Shown here: positions 1-8,235 of the stretch, in pieces
How the letters are laid out: the number at the start of each line of letters is the position of its first letter
Numbering within the stretch: the stretch's first letter is position 1
From: Streptomyces jumonjinensis
Lineage (GTDB): Bacteria; Actinomycetota; Actinomycetes; Streptomycetales; Streptomycetaceae
Reading direction: 5' to 3'
Length of the DNA stretch: 64,000 nt
Assembly (NCBI RefSeq): GCF_009600885.1
Contig: NZ_VCLA01000157.1
Coordinates: 87,760 to 151,759 of the forward strand
Notes under the pieces: model-generated
Told to the model about the DNA's origin: nothing
What the model saw: the letters and a program-made list of their open reading frames with translations, nothing else
The model's database searches: none
Made by a program: the position numbers and the translations under genes

Positions 1-600
1 GGCGGAGAAGGCGTCCCCGATGATCAGCAGCAGCGCGAACAGACTGACGCCGAGCGTGCTGAGGATCAGGTTCTCGATCCACCCCGTCATCGCGCGTCCG
101 GCGTGTTTGACCTGCCCGGTCAGCGCCATCTTCGCCAGTTGCCAGATCACTCCCGCCACGGCGATGAGCAGGCCCAGCCACACGAGCATTCCCGCGAGGG
201 TCGACTCACCGCCCCACAGGCCGGTCCCCTTCAGGTCGAGGGAGGGGCCGAGGAGCGCGAGCGTCAACGTCTTCTTGATGATCCACTTGGTAGCGTCGGT
301 GGCACTGTTGATGAAGTCGCCCAGGATGGAACCCCAGACGGCCTCCCACGCTTTCTTGATCGTCTTCGCGGCCGCTTCACCGATCGGATCGCACAGCTCG
401 CTTCCGGCGAGCCCGCCGATGCCGGTGACCTTCCCCCCGGTCTTGAGGATCGTGCCCAGGACCGGGCCGGTGGCGACCCGGCACGTCATCTCGATGCCGT
501 CGCTGATGATGCCGTCGGCCGCGGCGGGTTTGGCAGCGGACACCGACAGTCCGGCCACGGCGACCAGAGCGAGGAGCAGCGCTATCAGCCGCCGCTTCAT
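1..600 (-). CDS. Secretion-channel-like membrane protein, N-terminal 200 residues (gene leaves the window)
   Basis: Reading leftward from the ATG at 600, the product starts MKRRLIALLLALVAVAGLSV, a typical signal peptide ending near AAKPAAA. A soluble segment with two cysteines and several predicted hydrophobic helices follow. The frame is still open in a hydrophobic stretch (FALLLIIGDAF) at base 1, so the C-terminus is missing. The ATG overlaps the stop of the upstream gene (ATGA at 597-600), so the two are translationally coupled. Signal peptide followed by multiple membrane spans is the layout of TrbL/VirB6-like channel subunits of mobile elements. That assignment is inferred from topology and neighbours, not from a motif. 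Confidence 0.7.
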   Translation of the reverse strand, partial: MKRRLIALLLALVAVAGLSVSAAKPAAADGIISDGIEMTCRVATGPVLGTILKTGGKVTGIGGLAGSELCDPIGEAAAKTIKKAWEAVWGSILGDFINSATDATKWIIKKTLTLALLGPSLDLKGTGLWGGESTLAGMLVWLGLLIAVAGVIWQLAKMALTGQVKHAGRAMTGWIENLILSTLGVSLFALLLIIGDAFSA

Positions 601-1388
601 GACGCCTCCCGGATCGCCGTCCATCCGTTCGCGTTGAACGCGGCGTCGCCCGGCGCGGCCTGCTTCGGTTCCGGCTTCCCCTTCACATCCGTGAGGGCGC
701 GCTCGGTCGCCGCGCCGGTGAGGCGCCAGTCCCCGTTCTGCCACTGGGCGCCGGCCAGAGTGCGGGTGTAGGCGGTCGTCTCCCGCGAGGTCTCCCCGGT
801 CTTCGTCACCACGCGGGCCAGCAGCCAGGCGCTGACCTCGGTCGGCGACTTCTTGATGACCTGGTAGCCGATGACAACGTTGCGGACGTACGCGCCCGGG
901 GGAAGCTGCTGCCCCGGCTTCACGCCCATCTGACGGGCCAGCTGCTTGTCCGTCTCCAGCGCGGTCAGCTCGATCTGCTCCGCGTTCAGCTCGGACTTGT
1001 CGGCCTTGCCGATGTACGAGTGGTAGATGCGCAGCTGCTCGTCTGTCGCGCTGGTGCCGCCTTCGATCGCGCTCCGGTTGGCGGCCGCCATCATGCCCAC
1101 CGCGCCCTCGGTCGTCTCCGGGTATCCGACCAGGCTGCCCCGGGTGTCCGTACGCTCCCCCCGCGGAAGCGCCGACCACCGTACGGGTTCAGTCCAGTCC
1201 TCGGGCGCCTGGTACGTCGGCGCGGGACTCGCCGACGCCGACGCGCTCGGCCCGCCCTTGCCCGTGGCGGCGGTATCCGGCTCGTCGTCGCCGGACAGGA
1301 TCGCGTACCCGGTCAGGGCCAGTACGACGGCGCCGGCCCCTCCGGCGATCCACGCCACCGTCTTCCTGTTGTCCCTCCTGCGTGCCAT
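597..1388 (-). CDS. Single-span membrane protein, VirB8/TcpC-like topology, putative transfer component
   Basis: The 263-residue product has a short basic N-terminus (MARRRDNRK), one transmembrane helix at about residues 10-32, a Ser/Ala/Pro-rich linker and a roughly 190-residue extracytoplasmic domain. One helix plus a soluble outer domain is the architecture of VirB8/TcpC-type assembly factors, but no diagnostic motif was recognised. It lies between a two-helix membrane protein 4 bases upstream and a multi-span protein overlapping its stop, so it is probably co-transcribed with them. The start is the ATG at 1388. Function is inferred from operon context. Confidence 0.65.
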   Translation of the reverse strand: MARRRDNRKTVAWIAGGAGAVVLALTGYAILSGDDEPDTAATGKGGPSASASASPAPTYQAPEDWTEPVRWSALPRGERTDTRGSLVGYPETTEGAVGMMAAANRSAIEGGTSATDEQLRIYHSYIGKADKSELNAEQIELTALETDKQLARQMGVKPGQQLPPGAYVRNVVIGYQVIKKSPTEVSAWLLARVVTKTGETSRETTAYTRTLAGAQWQNGDWRLTGAATERALTDVKGKPEPKQAAPGDAAFNANGWTAIREAS

Positions 1389-1392
1389 GCCG

Positions 1393-1683
1393 TCAGCCCG
1401 CGATGCCGTTGAGGATGGTGATCAGGGACCCGGCCAGCAAAATGGCCGCGATTCCGCCGCCCATCCATTTGAAGGGCTCGGACCCGCCGCCGTTCCTGCT
1501 CTTGTCGCTCACGGCGAGCTTGTAGACGCCGAAGCCGGCGCCACCGGCCCCGGCGAGGATCAGCAGCCACAGGGCATACCCGAAGATCGTCGCAACCGGG
1601 CCGTCCATGCCCGGGATCTTCGTCGGCGTGGCAGGCGGAATCAGGGCGGCGAGCGTCGTCATGTCCGTCAGTGCGCTGTTCAT
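1393..1683 (-). CDS. Small two-helix membrane protein, pilin/VirB2-like in size and topology
   Basis: This 96-residue protein has two hydrophobic helices (about residues 30-55 and 73-94) separated by a short charged loop containing KLAVSDKSRNGGG. The size and hairpin layout match VirB2/TrbC-like subunits, which often open type IV secretion operons, but this match is topological only. Its ATG (1683) overlaps the stop of the upstream gene as ATGA, and the next gene begins 4 bases after its stop. It is therefore embedded in the same leftward operon. Confidence 0.65.
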   Translation of the reverse strand: MNSALTDMTTLAALIPPATPTKIPGMDGPVATIFGYALWLLILAGAGGAGFGVYKLAVSDKSRNGGGSEPFKWMGGGIAAILLAGSLITILNGIAG

Positions 1684-2141
1684 CAGTTCCCCTCGATCGT
1701 GTGCCGCAGTGCCTCCGCTGCGGCTCGGACGTCCTTGTGCTCCAGAGCCTCGTCCGCCCCTCTGACGGCCCGGAGGACCGGGAGGTACGGAACCCTCGCC
1801 ACACCGGCGAGACGGCTCTCCAGAGCGCGTACCAGGTAGCGGGCATCAGAAACCGGGCGGGCCGGGGCGTCCGCGATCAGCACCAGCCAGGGCCGGGGCA
1901 GCGCGGTCGTCCAGCGGCGCATCAGGGTCTCCACGCAAGTGGCGCCGTAGACCGTGGTGTCAGACACGACCACGGGCATCACCCCGAGCGGCAGATGCTC
2001 CTGCGGACCCAGCGGGCGGGCGATACCCGCGCCCTCCGGGTCAAGCATCCGCTCGACGGTGGCGGTCCCGATACCCTGCCCGGTCACCGGGATAAGCCCA
2101 TATCGGAGCACAGTGGTCTGTGGTGTTGCTAATGGGGTCAT
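1683..2141 (-). CDS. Hypothetical protein, first gene of the leftward transfer-like operon
   Basis: About 152 residues, soluble, no recognised family. The ATG at 2141 is preferred over an in-frame GTG at 2165 because a GGGGGTGAG ribosome site lies 9 bases before it and the GTG overlaps that site. The protein contains a hydrophobic beta-like core (PRPWLVLIADAP) and a helical C-terminus. Its stop overlaps the start of the two-helix membrane gene. As the first cistron, its promoter should lie in the region now separated from the divergent hydrolase gene by the IS element at 2262-3688. Confidence 0.6.
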   Translation of the reverse strand: MTPLATPQTTVLRYGLIPVTGQGIGTATVERMLDPEGAGIARPLGPQEHLPLGVMPVVVSDTTVYGATCVETLMRRWTTALPRPWLVLIADAPARPVSDARYLVRALESRLAGVARVPYLPVLRAVRGADEALEHKDVRAAAEALRHTIEGN

Positions 2142-2261
2142 CAACCGCAACTCACCCCCGGTCACGTGCGGTTATCGTTCATGATCTCTGCGTCCGTGAG
2201 ACTACAGAGGCTAGCGTGCACCCCTGATAAACGCCTGGCAATAAAAGGCATCTGTGATCTA

Positions 2262-3688
2262 GTGTCCTGCGCCAGAAGAGGCCGACGAAAGTCTGTAGCC
2301 TGTCTTAATGTCGCCAGGTCCGCGTGCTGTTGAAGTCGTGCTGTCTGCAGGAGAGTTCGCCGAGTTGACCCGCTGGGCGGGTGGGGAGGTGGCGCCCCGT
2401 CTGGCCGAGCGGGCGCGGATCGTGCTGGCCTGTGCGGATGGGCTGCCGACTGTGCGAGTGGCGGCGAAGTTCGGGGTGACCACGGACATGGTCCGCAAGT
2501 GGCGCACGCAGTTCGCCGCGCGGAGGATGGCGGGCCTGGCGGACGCGCCGCGGCCGGGCCGGCGCAAAGCGGACCTGGTGCTCACCGAGGAGGAGCGGTC
2601 TCAGCTGACGCGCTGGGCAAAGCGGGCGAAGACAGCGCAGTTCCTGGCGCTCCGCGCAAAGATCGTGCTCCGCTGTGCGGAGGGCGGGACGAACCAGCAG
2701 GTCGCCGGCGAGCTTGGCATCGCGGCGGGAACGGTGAACCGCTGGCGGGCCCGGTTCATCGCTGGCCGGCTGGATGGCCTGGCCGACAAGCCGCGTGTGG
2801 GGCGGCCGCCGGCGGTCCTGCTCGATCAGGTCGAAGACGTGATCACGGCGACCCTGGAGTCTGCACCGGGCCGGGACACCAACTGGTCACGTTCTGCGAT
2901 GGCCACACGCACCGGCCTGTCGAAGTCGACGATCGGACGGATCTGGAAAAGGTTCGATCTCAAACCGCACCTGCAGGACTCCTTCAAGCTCTCCACCGAC
3001 CCTCAGTTCGTCGCGAAGGTCGTCGACGTCGTCGGCCTCTACCACCACCCGCCGGAGAACGCAGTGGTCCTGTGTGTCGACGAGAAGAGCCAGATACAGG
3101 CGTTGGACCGGTCCCAGCCGGTGCTGCCGACGATGCCCGGCATGCCTGAGCGCCCTACCCACGACTACCTGAGGCACGGCATCACCAGCCTGTTCGCAGC
3201 CTTCAACATCGCCGACGGCACCGTCATCGGCGAACTCCACCGCCGCCACCGCCGCCACCGCGCCATCGAGTTCAAGAAATTCCTGGTCACCATCGACAAA
3301 GCCGTACCCCGTGGGCTCGACGTGCACCTGGTGTGCGACAACTACGCCACCCACAACACCTCCGAGATCAAGACGTGGCTGGGCAAACACCCCCGCTTCC
3401 ACGTCCACTTCACCCCGACCGGTTCGTCCTGGCTCAACCAAGTCGAGCGATGGTTCGGCCTGCTCACCGACAAACTCATCCGCCGAGGCGTCCATACCAC
3501 CGTGAAGGCATCGGAGAACGACATCCGGGCCTGGATCGACACCTGGAACGAGGACCCCAGGCCCTTCCGCTGGACCAAAACCGCCGACGAGATCCTCCAC
3601 TCCCTCGCCGACTACCTCGCAAGAATCACCCCACCAGCCACCGATTAGTGAATACAGACTTTCGTCGGCCTCTTCTGGCGCAGGACAC
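2262..3688 (+). mobile_element. Complete IS630-family insertion sequence
   Basis: The 1,427-bp element carries perfect 36-bp terminal inverted repeats at 2262-2297 and 3653-3688, beginning GTGTCCTGCGCCAGAAG. It is flanked by TA at 2260-2261 and 3689-3690, the dinucleotide target duplication typical of IS630/Tc1-mariner elements. It holds one uninterrupted transposase gene. It sits in the divergent promoter region between the leftward transfer-like operon and the rightward cell-wall hydrolase gene, so it may alter expression of both. Perfect ends and an intact gene suggest recent insertion. Confidence 0.93.
2308..3648 (+). CDS. IS630-family DDE transposase
   Basis: The 446-residue protein has two tandem helix-turn-helix units in its N-terminal 170 residues (GLPTVRVAAKFGVTTDMVRK and GGTNQQVAGELGIAAGTVNR), then a DDE/RNase-H catalytic core. 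Expected catalytic residues are D258 in CVDEKSQIQALD, D344 in LVCDNYATHNT and E380 in SSWLNQVERWFGLL, all characteristic of IS630. The ATG at 2308 lies just inside the left inverted repeat, and the gene ends 4 bases before the right one. No frameshift or internal stop is present, so the enzyme is probably functional. Confidence 0.93.
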   Translation: MSPGPRAVEVVLSAGEFAELTRWAGGEVAPRLAERARIVLACADGLPTVRVAAKFGVTTDMVRKWRTQFAARRMAGLADAPRPGRRKADLVLTEEERSQLTRWAKRAKTAQFLALRAKIVLRCAEGGTNQQVAGELGIAAGTVNRWRARFIAGRLDGLADKPRVGRPPAVLLDQVEDVITATLESAPGRDTNWSRSAMATRTGLSKSTIGRIWKRFDLKPHLQDSFKLSTDPQFVAKVVDVVGLYHHPPENAVVLCVDEKSQIQALDRSQPVLPTMPGMPERPTHDYLRHGITSLFAAFNIADGTVIGELHRRHRRHRAIEFKKFLVTIDKAVPRGLDVHLVCDNYATHNTSEIKTWLGKHPRFHVHFTPTGSSWLNQVERWFGLLTDKLIRRGVHTTVKASENDIRAWIDTWNEDPRPFRWTKTADEILHSLADYLARITPPATD

Positions 3689-3730
3689 TAGTGCGCCAGA
3701 AGGGCCAACCAGCAGCACACGGGGGAACGT

Positions 3731-4816
3731 GTGAAAATCGCCGTCCAAGTCGCGGCCGCAACAGTCGCGTTGATGCTCATAGCCGTCCTCGGAGTGATCA
3801 CCCTGATCGCCTCCGAGGACGATGCCGGGGCCGCCGAAACGTCCTCACCGCAAACCGGTCTGCAGGGCGTCCCCGAGGAGTTCCGCCCCTGGATCGAGAA
3901 GGCGGAACGGGACTGCAAGCACCCCGAACTGACCGGCGCCTTCCTGGCCGCCCAGCTGAACCAAGAGAGCGGATTCCGCACCGACCGCGGAGCCGAGAGC
4001 CACGCCGGCGCGCAGGGCCCCGCGCAGTTCATCCCGAGCACCTGGGCCACCTGGGGCCGGGACGCCGACAAGAACGGCGAGACCTCGGTCTGGGACATCG
4101 GCGACGCGGTCGACGCACAGGGTCGATTCATGTGCTCGCTGATCGGGACGGCGAAGTCCTCCGGGTATCCGGGCGACGTCCGGGCGCTCGCCCTGGCCGG
4201 GTACAACGCGGGCTGGGGCGCGGTGCAGCGGTTCCGCGGAGTGCCGCCGATCTGGTTCTCCCGCAAGGCCGGGCAGAAGGAGGGCGAGACCTATCACTAC
4301 GTGAAAGTCATCATGGCCTCCATCCCAACGTTCCAGGGTCCGAGCCCGGTCTCCATCGCCGGATCCGGGGCGGGACCCGACGCCGTCCGCAAGGCCCTCG
4401 CCCGGCTCGGCACGCCGTACTCCTGGGGCGGCGGCAGCCCGCAGGGTCCGGGTCTGGGCTTCTGCGACGGGAGGAACGGCTACGACAAGCACACCGGCAA
4501 GTGCAGCGCCAGCCGGACCCACGGATTCGATTGCAGCAGCTTGGTGCAGTACGCGTACTGGGGCTCCCTCAAGCTCCCCCGGACAGCGGCCCCCCAGTAC
4601 GGTGCCACCTCCGACCGGCCGGTCTCCCGCTCCGACCTCCAGGTCGGGGACCTGCTGTTCTGGTCGAAGTCAGGATCAGGCGCGATCTACCACGTCGCGC
4701 TCTACGCCGGAGACGGCAACGTGGTCCACGCGCCGCGCACGGGCAAGAACGTGGAGATCGCACCGCTCACCTCGGCCATGCCGGAGCGCGACTACTACGG
4801 AGCCACCCGCCCCTGA
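3731..4816 (+). CDS. Bifunctional cell-wall hydrolase: lytic transglycosylase plus NlpC/P60 peptidase
   Basis: The 361-residue protein starts at GTG 3731 after GGGGGAACGT. It has an N-terminal membrane anchor (residues 7-27). A lysozyme-like transglycosylase domain follows (about 45-205) with the catalytic glutamate E79 in LNQESGF, GPAQFIPSTW and the family motif ALAGYNAGWG. The NlpC/P60 domain (about 225-355) shows C268 in FDCSSLVQYAY, H321 in YHVALYAG and H333 in VVHAPRTG. This domain pair is typical of conjugation-associated wall hydrolases such as the Tn916 Orf14 type. It probably opens peptidoglycan locally for the secretion channel encoded by the divergent operon. Confidence 0.9.
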   Translation: MKIAVQVAAATVALMLIAVLGVITLIASEDDAGAAETSSPQTGLQGVPEEFRPWIEKAERDCKHPELTGAFLAAQLNQESGFRTDRGAESHAGAQGPAQFIPSTWATWGRDADKNGETSVWDIGDAVDAQGRFMCSLIGTAKSSGYPGDVRALALAGYNAGWGAVQRFRGVPPIWFSRKAGQKEGETYHYVKVIMASIPTFQGPSPVSIAGSGAGPDAVRKALARLGTPYSWGGGSPQGPGLGFCDGRNGYDKHTGKCSASRTHGFDCSSLVQYAYWGSLKLPRTAAPQYGATSDRPVSRSDLQVGDLLFWSKSGSGAIYHVALYAGDGNVVHAPRTGKNVEIAPLTSAMPERDYYGATRP

Positions 4817-4829
4817 CCCCTGGAACGCC

Positions 4830-4862
4830 GTGTGCCGCAGACCGGTTCGATCTGCGGCACAC
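4830..4862. terminator. Hairpin between convergent genes
   Basis: A 12-bp stem, GTGTGCCGCAGA pairing with TCTGCGGCACAC around a 9-base loop, lies between the hydrolase stop (4816) and the stop of the convergent gene at 4884. Its position and symmetry suit a bidirectional terminator. There is no clear U-tract, as is usual in actinomycetes. Confidence 0.7.
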
Positions 4863-4883
4863 AGTGTCTCCAGAGATGAAGGA

Positions 4884-6026
4884 CTACCGGGTCTTGCCGC
4901 CCTTCACGGCAGGCCCGGCCTCCCGGTGCGCAGCCACCGCCGGCGCGGCGGGCGCCGCCCCCTTGGCGGCCGACAGCCTAGTAGGCCCCACACTCGGCGA
5001 CGACGCGCGGGCCGCCGCGCTGTTCACCCTCACCCGCGACTCTCCCGCACCAACCGGCCTGCGCAGCGCGTCAACGGCCGCCAGGACCAGCCGCCCGCCC
5101 AGCTGCCCCGGCCCGTCCTCCCACGCCACGGTGTTCCTCGACAAAGCCGCCAAGCGGTCCGCCACCGGCAGACCCTTGCGCTCCACGTCGATCATCTGTG
5201 CCGCGACCAGCGGCCACTGCCGCGCCGCGACCAGCAGACCGGCCTCACGCTCGTACCCGGGCATAGCTTCACGCACCATCCGGCTAAGCCGCGCATTCTC
5301 CGACGGAAGGATGCCGAACTGCCGAAGAGCACGCTCCCGGTTGCCCAGATCCAGATTCGGGGGTACGTCCAGCCCGATCGTCAACGGCCCGTACGACAGC
5401 ACCGCGTCCCGGCTCGGCACCGGAGCCGCCGCGAGCACATTCGCCACCGCCTGGTCCACACCGACGCCCTCGTCATGCGCGGCCACCAGGATCGCCCGCA
5501 CATCAACTCCGCGATCGCTCAGCTGCGCCATCGTCGCCGCCATGCCCGGCCAGGCCGGGGAGGACAGAATCGCCTCGCGCACCGGGCCCGCCGGCGTGGT
5601 CTCCCGCAGCAGCTTGGCCCACTCGTCGGTACCCTCGCGCGCCGTACGCTCGGCGTTCGCGGCGACCGCGTCCCTCACCGTCACGGCGATCTCCCCGACG
5701 CGCGGAAGCATCGCCCCCATGTCCACCCCCGCGCGGTGCAGCGCCACCATCTGCTGCGCGATCTGCGGCCAGTCGGCACCCGTCAGCAAGGCCGCACTGA
5801 TGTCGGGCGGCAGCAACTTCGTGACCTCGCCGGAGGCCTCGGCCACCGACTCCGCGACGGGCGGCAGGTCCTCCTCTTCCTTCCCCGCCCTCTTCAACTG
5901 CTGACGCCGCACCGCATCCGCGATGGCCATGACCAGACGAAACGCCATCACGGAGGTCTGCACCGCCTCGGCGGCGGCCGCCGCGAACGCCTCCCCCGCC
6001 TGCTCCTCTGGCGACGGTGTTGCCAT
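4884..6026 (-). CDS. WP-repeat hypothetical protein of mobile-element type
   Basis: This 380-residue Ala-rich helical protein contains at least three units sharing a W-P, L/M, G-x-D/P, L spacing: GADWPQIAQQMVALHRAG, SSPAWPGMAATMAQLSDRG and ARQWPLVAAQMIDVERKG. The same pattern occurs in the neighbouring gene at 6042-6398. The C-terminal 60 residues are Ala/Pro-rich and probably disordered, ending KGGKTR. From memory, such repeats occur in the tails of actinomycete mobilisation or replication proteins; no enzymatic motif is visible. It is convergent with the wall hydrolase. Confidence 0.65.
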   Translation of the reverse strand: MATPSPEEQAGEAFAAAAAEAVQTSVMAFRLVMAIADAVRRQQLKRAGKEEEDLPPVAESVAEASGEVTKLLPPDISAALLTGADWPQIAQQMVALHRAGVDMGAMLPRVGEIAVTVRDAVAANAERTAREGTDEWAKLLRETTPAGPVREAILSSPAWPGMAATMAQLSDRGVDVRAILVAAHDEGVGVDQAVANVLAAAPVPSRDAVLSYGPLTIGLDVPPNLDLGNRERALRQFGILPSENARLSRMVREAMPGYEREAGLLVAARQWPLVAAQMIDVERKGLPVADRLAALSRNTVAWEDGPGQLGGRLVLAAVDALRRPVGAGESRVRVNSAAARASSPSVGPTRLSAAKGAAPAAPAVAAHREAGPAVKGGKTR

Positions 6027-6041
6027 GCCCCACTCCCCTCG

Positions 6042-6398
6042 CTAGCGGGCCCGATTCGGCCCCTTGCGCTGCTCGTCGCCCGGCGGCCGACGCTTCGGCC
6101 CAGGCCCCCGTCTTGCGAACCACACCAGTACGACCGGTGCCCCCGACGTCGGCGACGGGGTCCTGCCGGGGGCGGAGGCACTCAAGCCGCGTTCCTTCTG
6201 CCACCCGTACAGACGCCATGTAAGCACCTCTGCCACCGAGTCCGCTGAGCGCAGTTCTCTTCGGGCGGCGACTGCGGCCAGTACGTCGGTGGGGTCTTCG
6301 CCTTCCTGCTCGACCGCAGCCAGCCGCACTCGGAGCGCGGGCCACGCCGGGTCCGCGAGGATCGCCACCGCGTGGTTGGGCACGGCCTGCTGGAGCAC
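6042..6398 (-). CDS. Fragment of a WP-repeat protein, probably 5'-truncated
   Basis: The product contains one WP unit (ADPAWPALRVRLAAVEQEG) followed by RELRSADSVAEVLTWRLYGW and a basic Pro-rich tail. The nominal GTG start at 6398 has no convincing ribosome site. The same frame stays open and codon-biased upstream to a TGA near 6478 without a usual start codon. This looks like the C-terminal end of a larger protein that lost its 5' part, next to the decayed helicase gene. It is separated by about 15 bases from the following WP-repeat gene. Confidence 0.5.
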   Translation of the reverse strand: MLQQAVPNHAVAILADPAWPALRVRLAAVEQEGEDPTDVLAAVAARRELRSADSVAEVLTWRLYGWQKERGLSASAPGRTPSPTSGAPVVLVWFARRGPGPKRRPPGDEQRKGPNRAR

Positions 6399-6557
6399 CC
6401 CGGCCCCCAGACGAAGGCCCCTCGCCCTGCGCTGGAGGATGGCGGGGGGGCAGGGTGGCGAGGTCGCCGACGGTGGTCAGGAGGGGAGGTGCCGGGGTGG
6501 AAATCGCCGCTGTGCTGGCCGTTCAGACGGCTCCTGGGGGCTGTTGGGGCGGGTGGG

Positions 6558-7122
6558 TCAGGTCTGTGCCATGTCGACGAACCGCGAATAGTGCAGTTGT
6601 GCGGCGGCGGAGAGGGTCGCGCGGGGTCCGAAGCGGTTCTTTTCGATCACGAGGTCGACTTCGCCGGCGCGGGGGGGATTCGGGTTCGTCCATGTCGGGG
6701 CGTTCGACCTTGATCATGACGGATGCGTCGTTCTTGATGGCGCGGGATCCGCGGACCATGCCGTCGTCGTTGAGCTGGGAGAGCGCGATGACGTGGCATT
6801 CGAGCTGGACCGACAGGTTCTTGAGGCCGCGTGAGACTGCGGCGACGGCCTGCTCTCGGTTGCTGGTGCGGGTTTGCTCGACTTCGATGAGCTGGAGGTA
6901 GTCGACGACGAGAAGGTCCAGGCCGTCGCCGCGGGCGCAGGACCGGGCCGCGGACTCGATATCGCGCAGGGCCGCGCCGCCGGGCCGGTACACCCGCAGC
7001 GGCAGTGTGCTGAACAGCTCCCGTCCGAGACGTTCGACCGTGACCCATCCTTCGGGGGTCAGGCCGCCCTGCCGGGTGAGGTGATGCATCGGGATCATTC
7101 CCTCGGCCGCGGCGATCGAGCT
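6558..7122 (-). pseudogene. DnaB-type replicative helicase, C-terminal remnant with frameshift
   Basis: Reading leftward, AAEGMIPMHHLTRQGGL and LDLLVVDYLQLIEVEQTRTS (Walker B, H2 region), REQAVAAVSRGLKNLSVQL, HVIALSQLNDDGMVRGSRAI and the nucleotide-contacting tail VIEKNRFGP are all DnaB C-terminal motifs. The N-terminal domain and Walker A are absent. The frame is lost at a run of seven G/C pairs (6671-6677), after which the tail continues in another frame to the TGA at 6558-6560. The 5' homology stops within a few bases of the CRISPR-like repeat at 7118-7145. The gene is non-functional as it stands. Confidence 0.8.
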
Positions 7123-7145
7123 ACCCCCGCGCGGGCGGGGACGAC
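7118..7145 (-). repeat. Solitary CRISPR type I-E-like repeat with leader-like flank
   Basis: On the minus strand the 28 bases run GTCGTCCCCGCCCGCGCGGG then GGTAGCTC, with the GC palindrome and 5'/3' flanks of actinobacterial type I-E repeats. Immediately 5' lies CAGGTCAGGAAGGG, preceded by the A/T-richer stretch AAAGGAAAACAGC, which resembles a leader end. Only one repeat is present; the helicase remnant follows where a spacer would be. A related copy lies at 9467-9494 in the same orientation. No cas gene is in the window. It could also be just a GC hairpin. Confidence 0.45.
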
Positions 7146-7451
7146 CCCTTCCTGACCTGGGGTGTTGTCACGTGATCATGCTGTTTTCCTTTACCTGCTT
7201 CACGACAGCTCCCGGGTGCTGATGTTGTGCCGGTGTCGGCGTCAGCGGCTTGGACAGCACCGTATCCATCGGCATGACCGCCGCGCCGTCAGTTCCCCAT
7301 GGCGGCACCTGGCATCGGCATAAAAGGCGGGCGGAGGCACCGCCGGTCGTCGCGCGCGTACCCGAGGCGTTCGTCGGCCAGTTCGTAGCGGGTGCGGCGG
7401 ACGTCGGGCACGGTGACGGCCAGGCCACAGTCGCGCGGACAGGGACGGCTG

Positions 7452-7943
7452 TTACCGAACTTCGCCGCCGGCTCGAAGGCATCGCCATGTAGCGGGGTCG
7501 ACAATGCCGTACTCAACAATGGAGCCGCCGCAATGGTCCCACTGGAAGTTCTCGACAGCGGTAGACGTCACCGCGCCGTAAACGCCGTCGAGAGGGTCGC
7601 CGTAGTAGCCCCACCAGTCGAGCAGACACTGGACCTCGCGGACGCGGTCGCCCGAATCGCCGTTAGCCACGTAAACGTTCCACGCCCAGCTGTAGCCCGC
7701 CGTCAGACCCTGGTAGTTGGCGGAAGTCCGCTCCCAGACCAGGCACCGCGACTGAACGTCGATATCGGTGGACGAAGCGAGGTGCTGGGACGTGGCAGAC
7801 GCGGACACGCTCATCGACGCCGGGGCCGCGGCTGCCGTGGCCGGTACGAGGGCACCGACGGTGAAGAGCGCGGTTGCGGCGGTGGAGATCATCGCTCTGA
7901 CTACGCCCATGCCGGCCTTCCGCTCTCTTGAATCGTTGGGCAT
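7452..7943 (-). CDS. Secreted peptidoglycan-binding protein (PG_binding_1)
   Basis: The ATG at 7943 follows AGAGGAACAAC and is preferred to a more distal start. The 163-residue product has a signal peptide (AMISTAATALFTVGALVPAT, then AAAAPAS) and a C-terminal PG_binding_1 fold with VREVQCLLDWWGYYGDPLDG and VYGAVTSTAVENFQWDHCGG, the usual Q-x3-L...DGxxGxxTxxAVxxFQ pattern. Four cysteines suggest disulfides. It probably binds cell wall outside the cell. It is divergent from the HTH-ricin regulator at 8236, with which it probably forms a regulatory pair. Confidence 0.85.
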   Translation of the reverse strand: MPNDSRERKAGMGVVRAMISTAATALFTVGALVPATAAAAPASMSVSASATSQHLASSTDIDVQSRCLVWERTSANYQGLTAGYSWAWNVYVANGDSGDRVREVQCLLDWWGYYGDPLDGVYGAVTSTAVENFQWDHCGGSIVEYGIVDPATWRCLRAGGEVR

Positions 7944-8235
7944 GTTGTTCCTCTCATTCTTCTCGGTTGCTGCGCGGTTTGTGCTCGGTCGAGCGCTGCA
8001 CTCGTCCCAAATCCAATTGATATAGGGATGCGATATGGCGGCGCGGCAGCGATTCCCCGGAATTCGTTCCGGGCCGGGGTCGGCTGAAATCGAGGATGTC
8101 TGCGCGGTCGGGGAACCGGCAAGGAAAAGTGGCGTTCGTGTTCGTTCGGAACGGTGCTCATCGCGTTCCGAACATGCTCGAACAAGGCCGGTTTCACCGT
8201 CACCCGGTAACTGCCGATGCCGCCATGCTGAGATC

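Noticed and set aside
7118..7145. A functional CRISPR array
   Set aside because: Only one repeat is present at each site, with no regularly spaced copies and no cas genes in the window.
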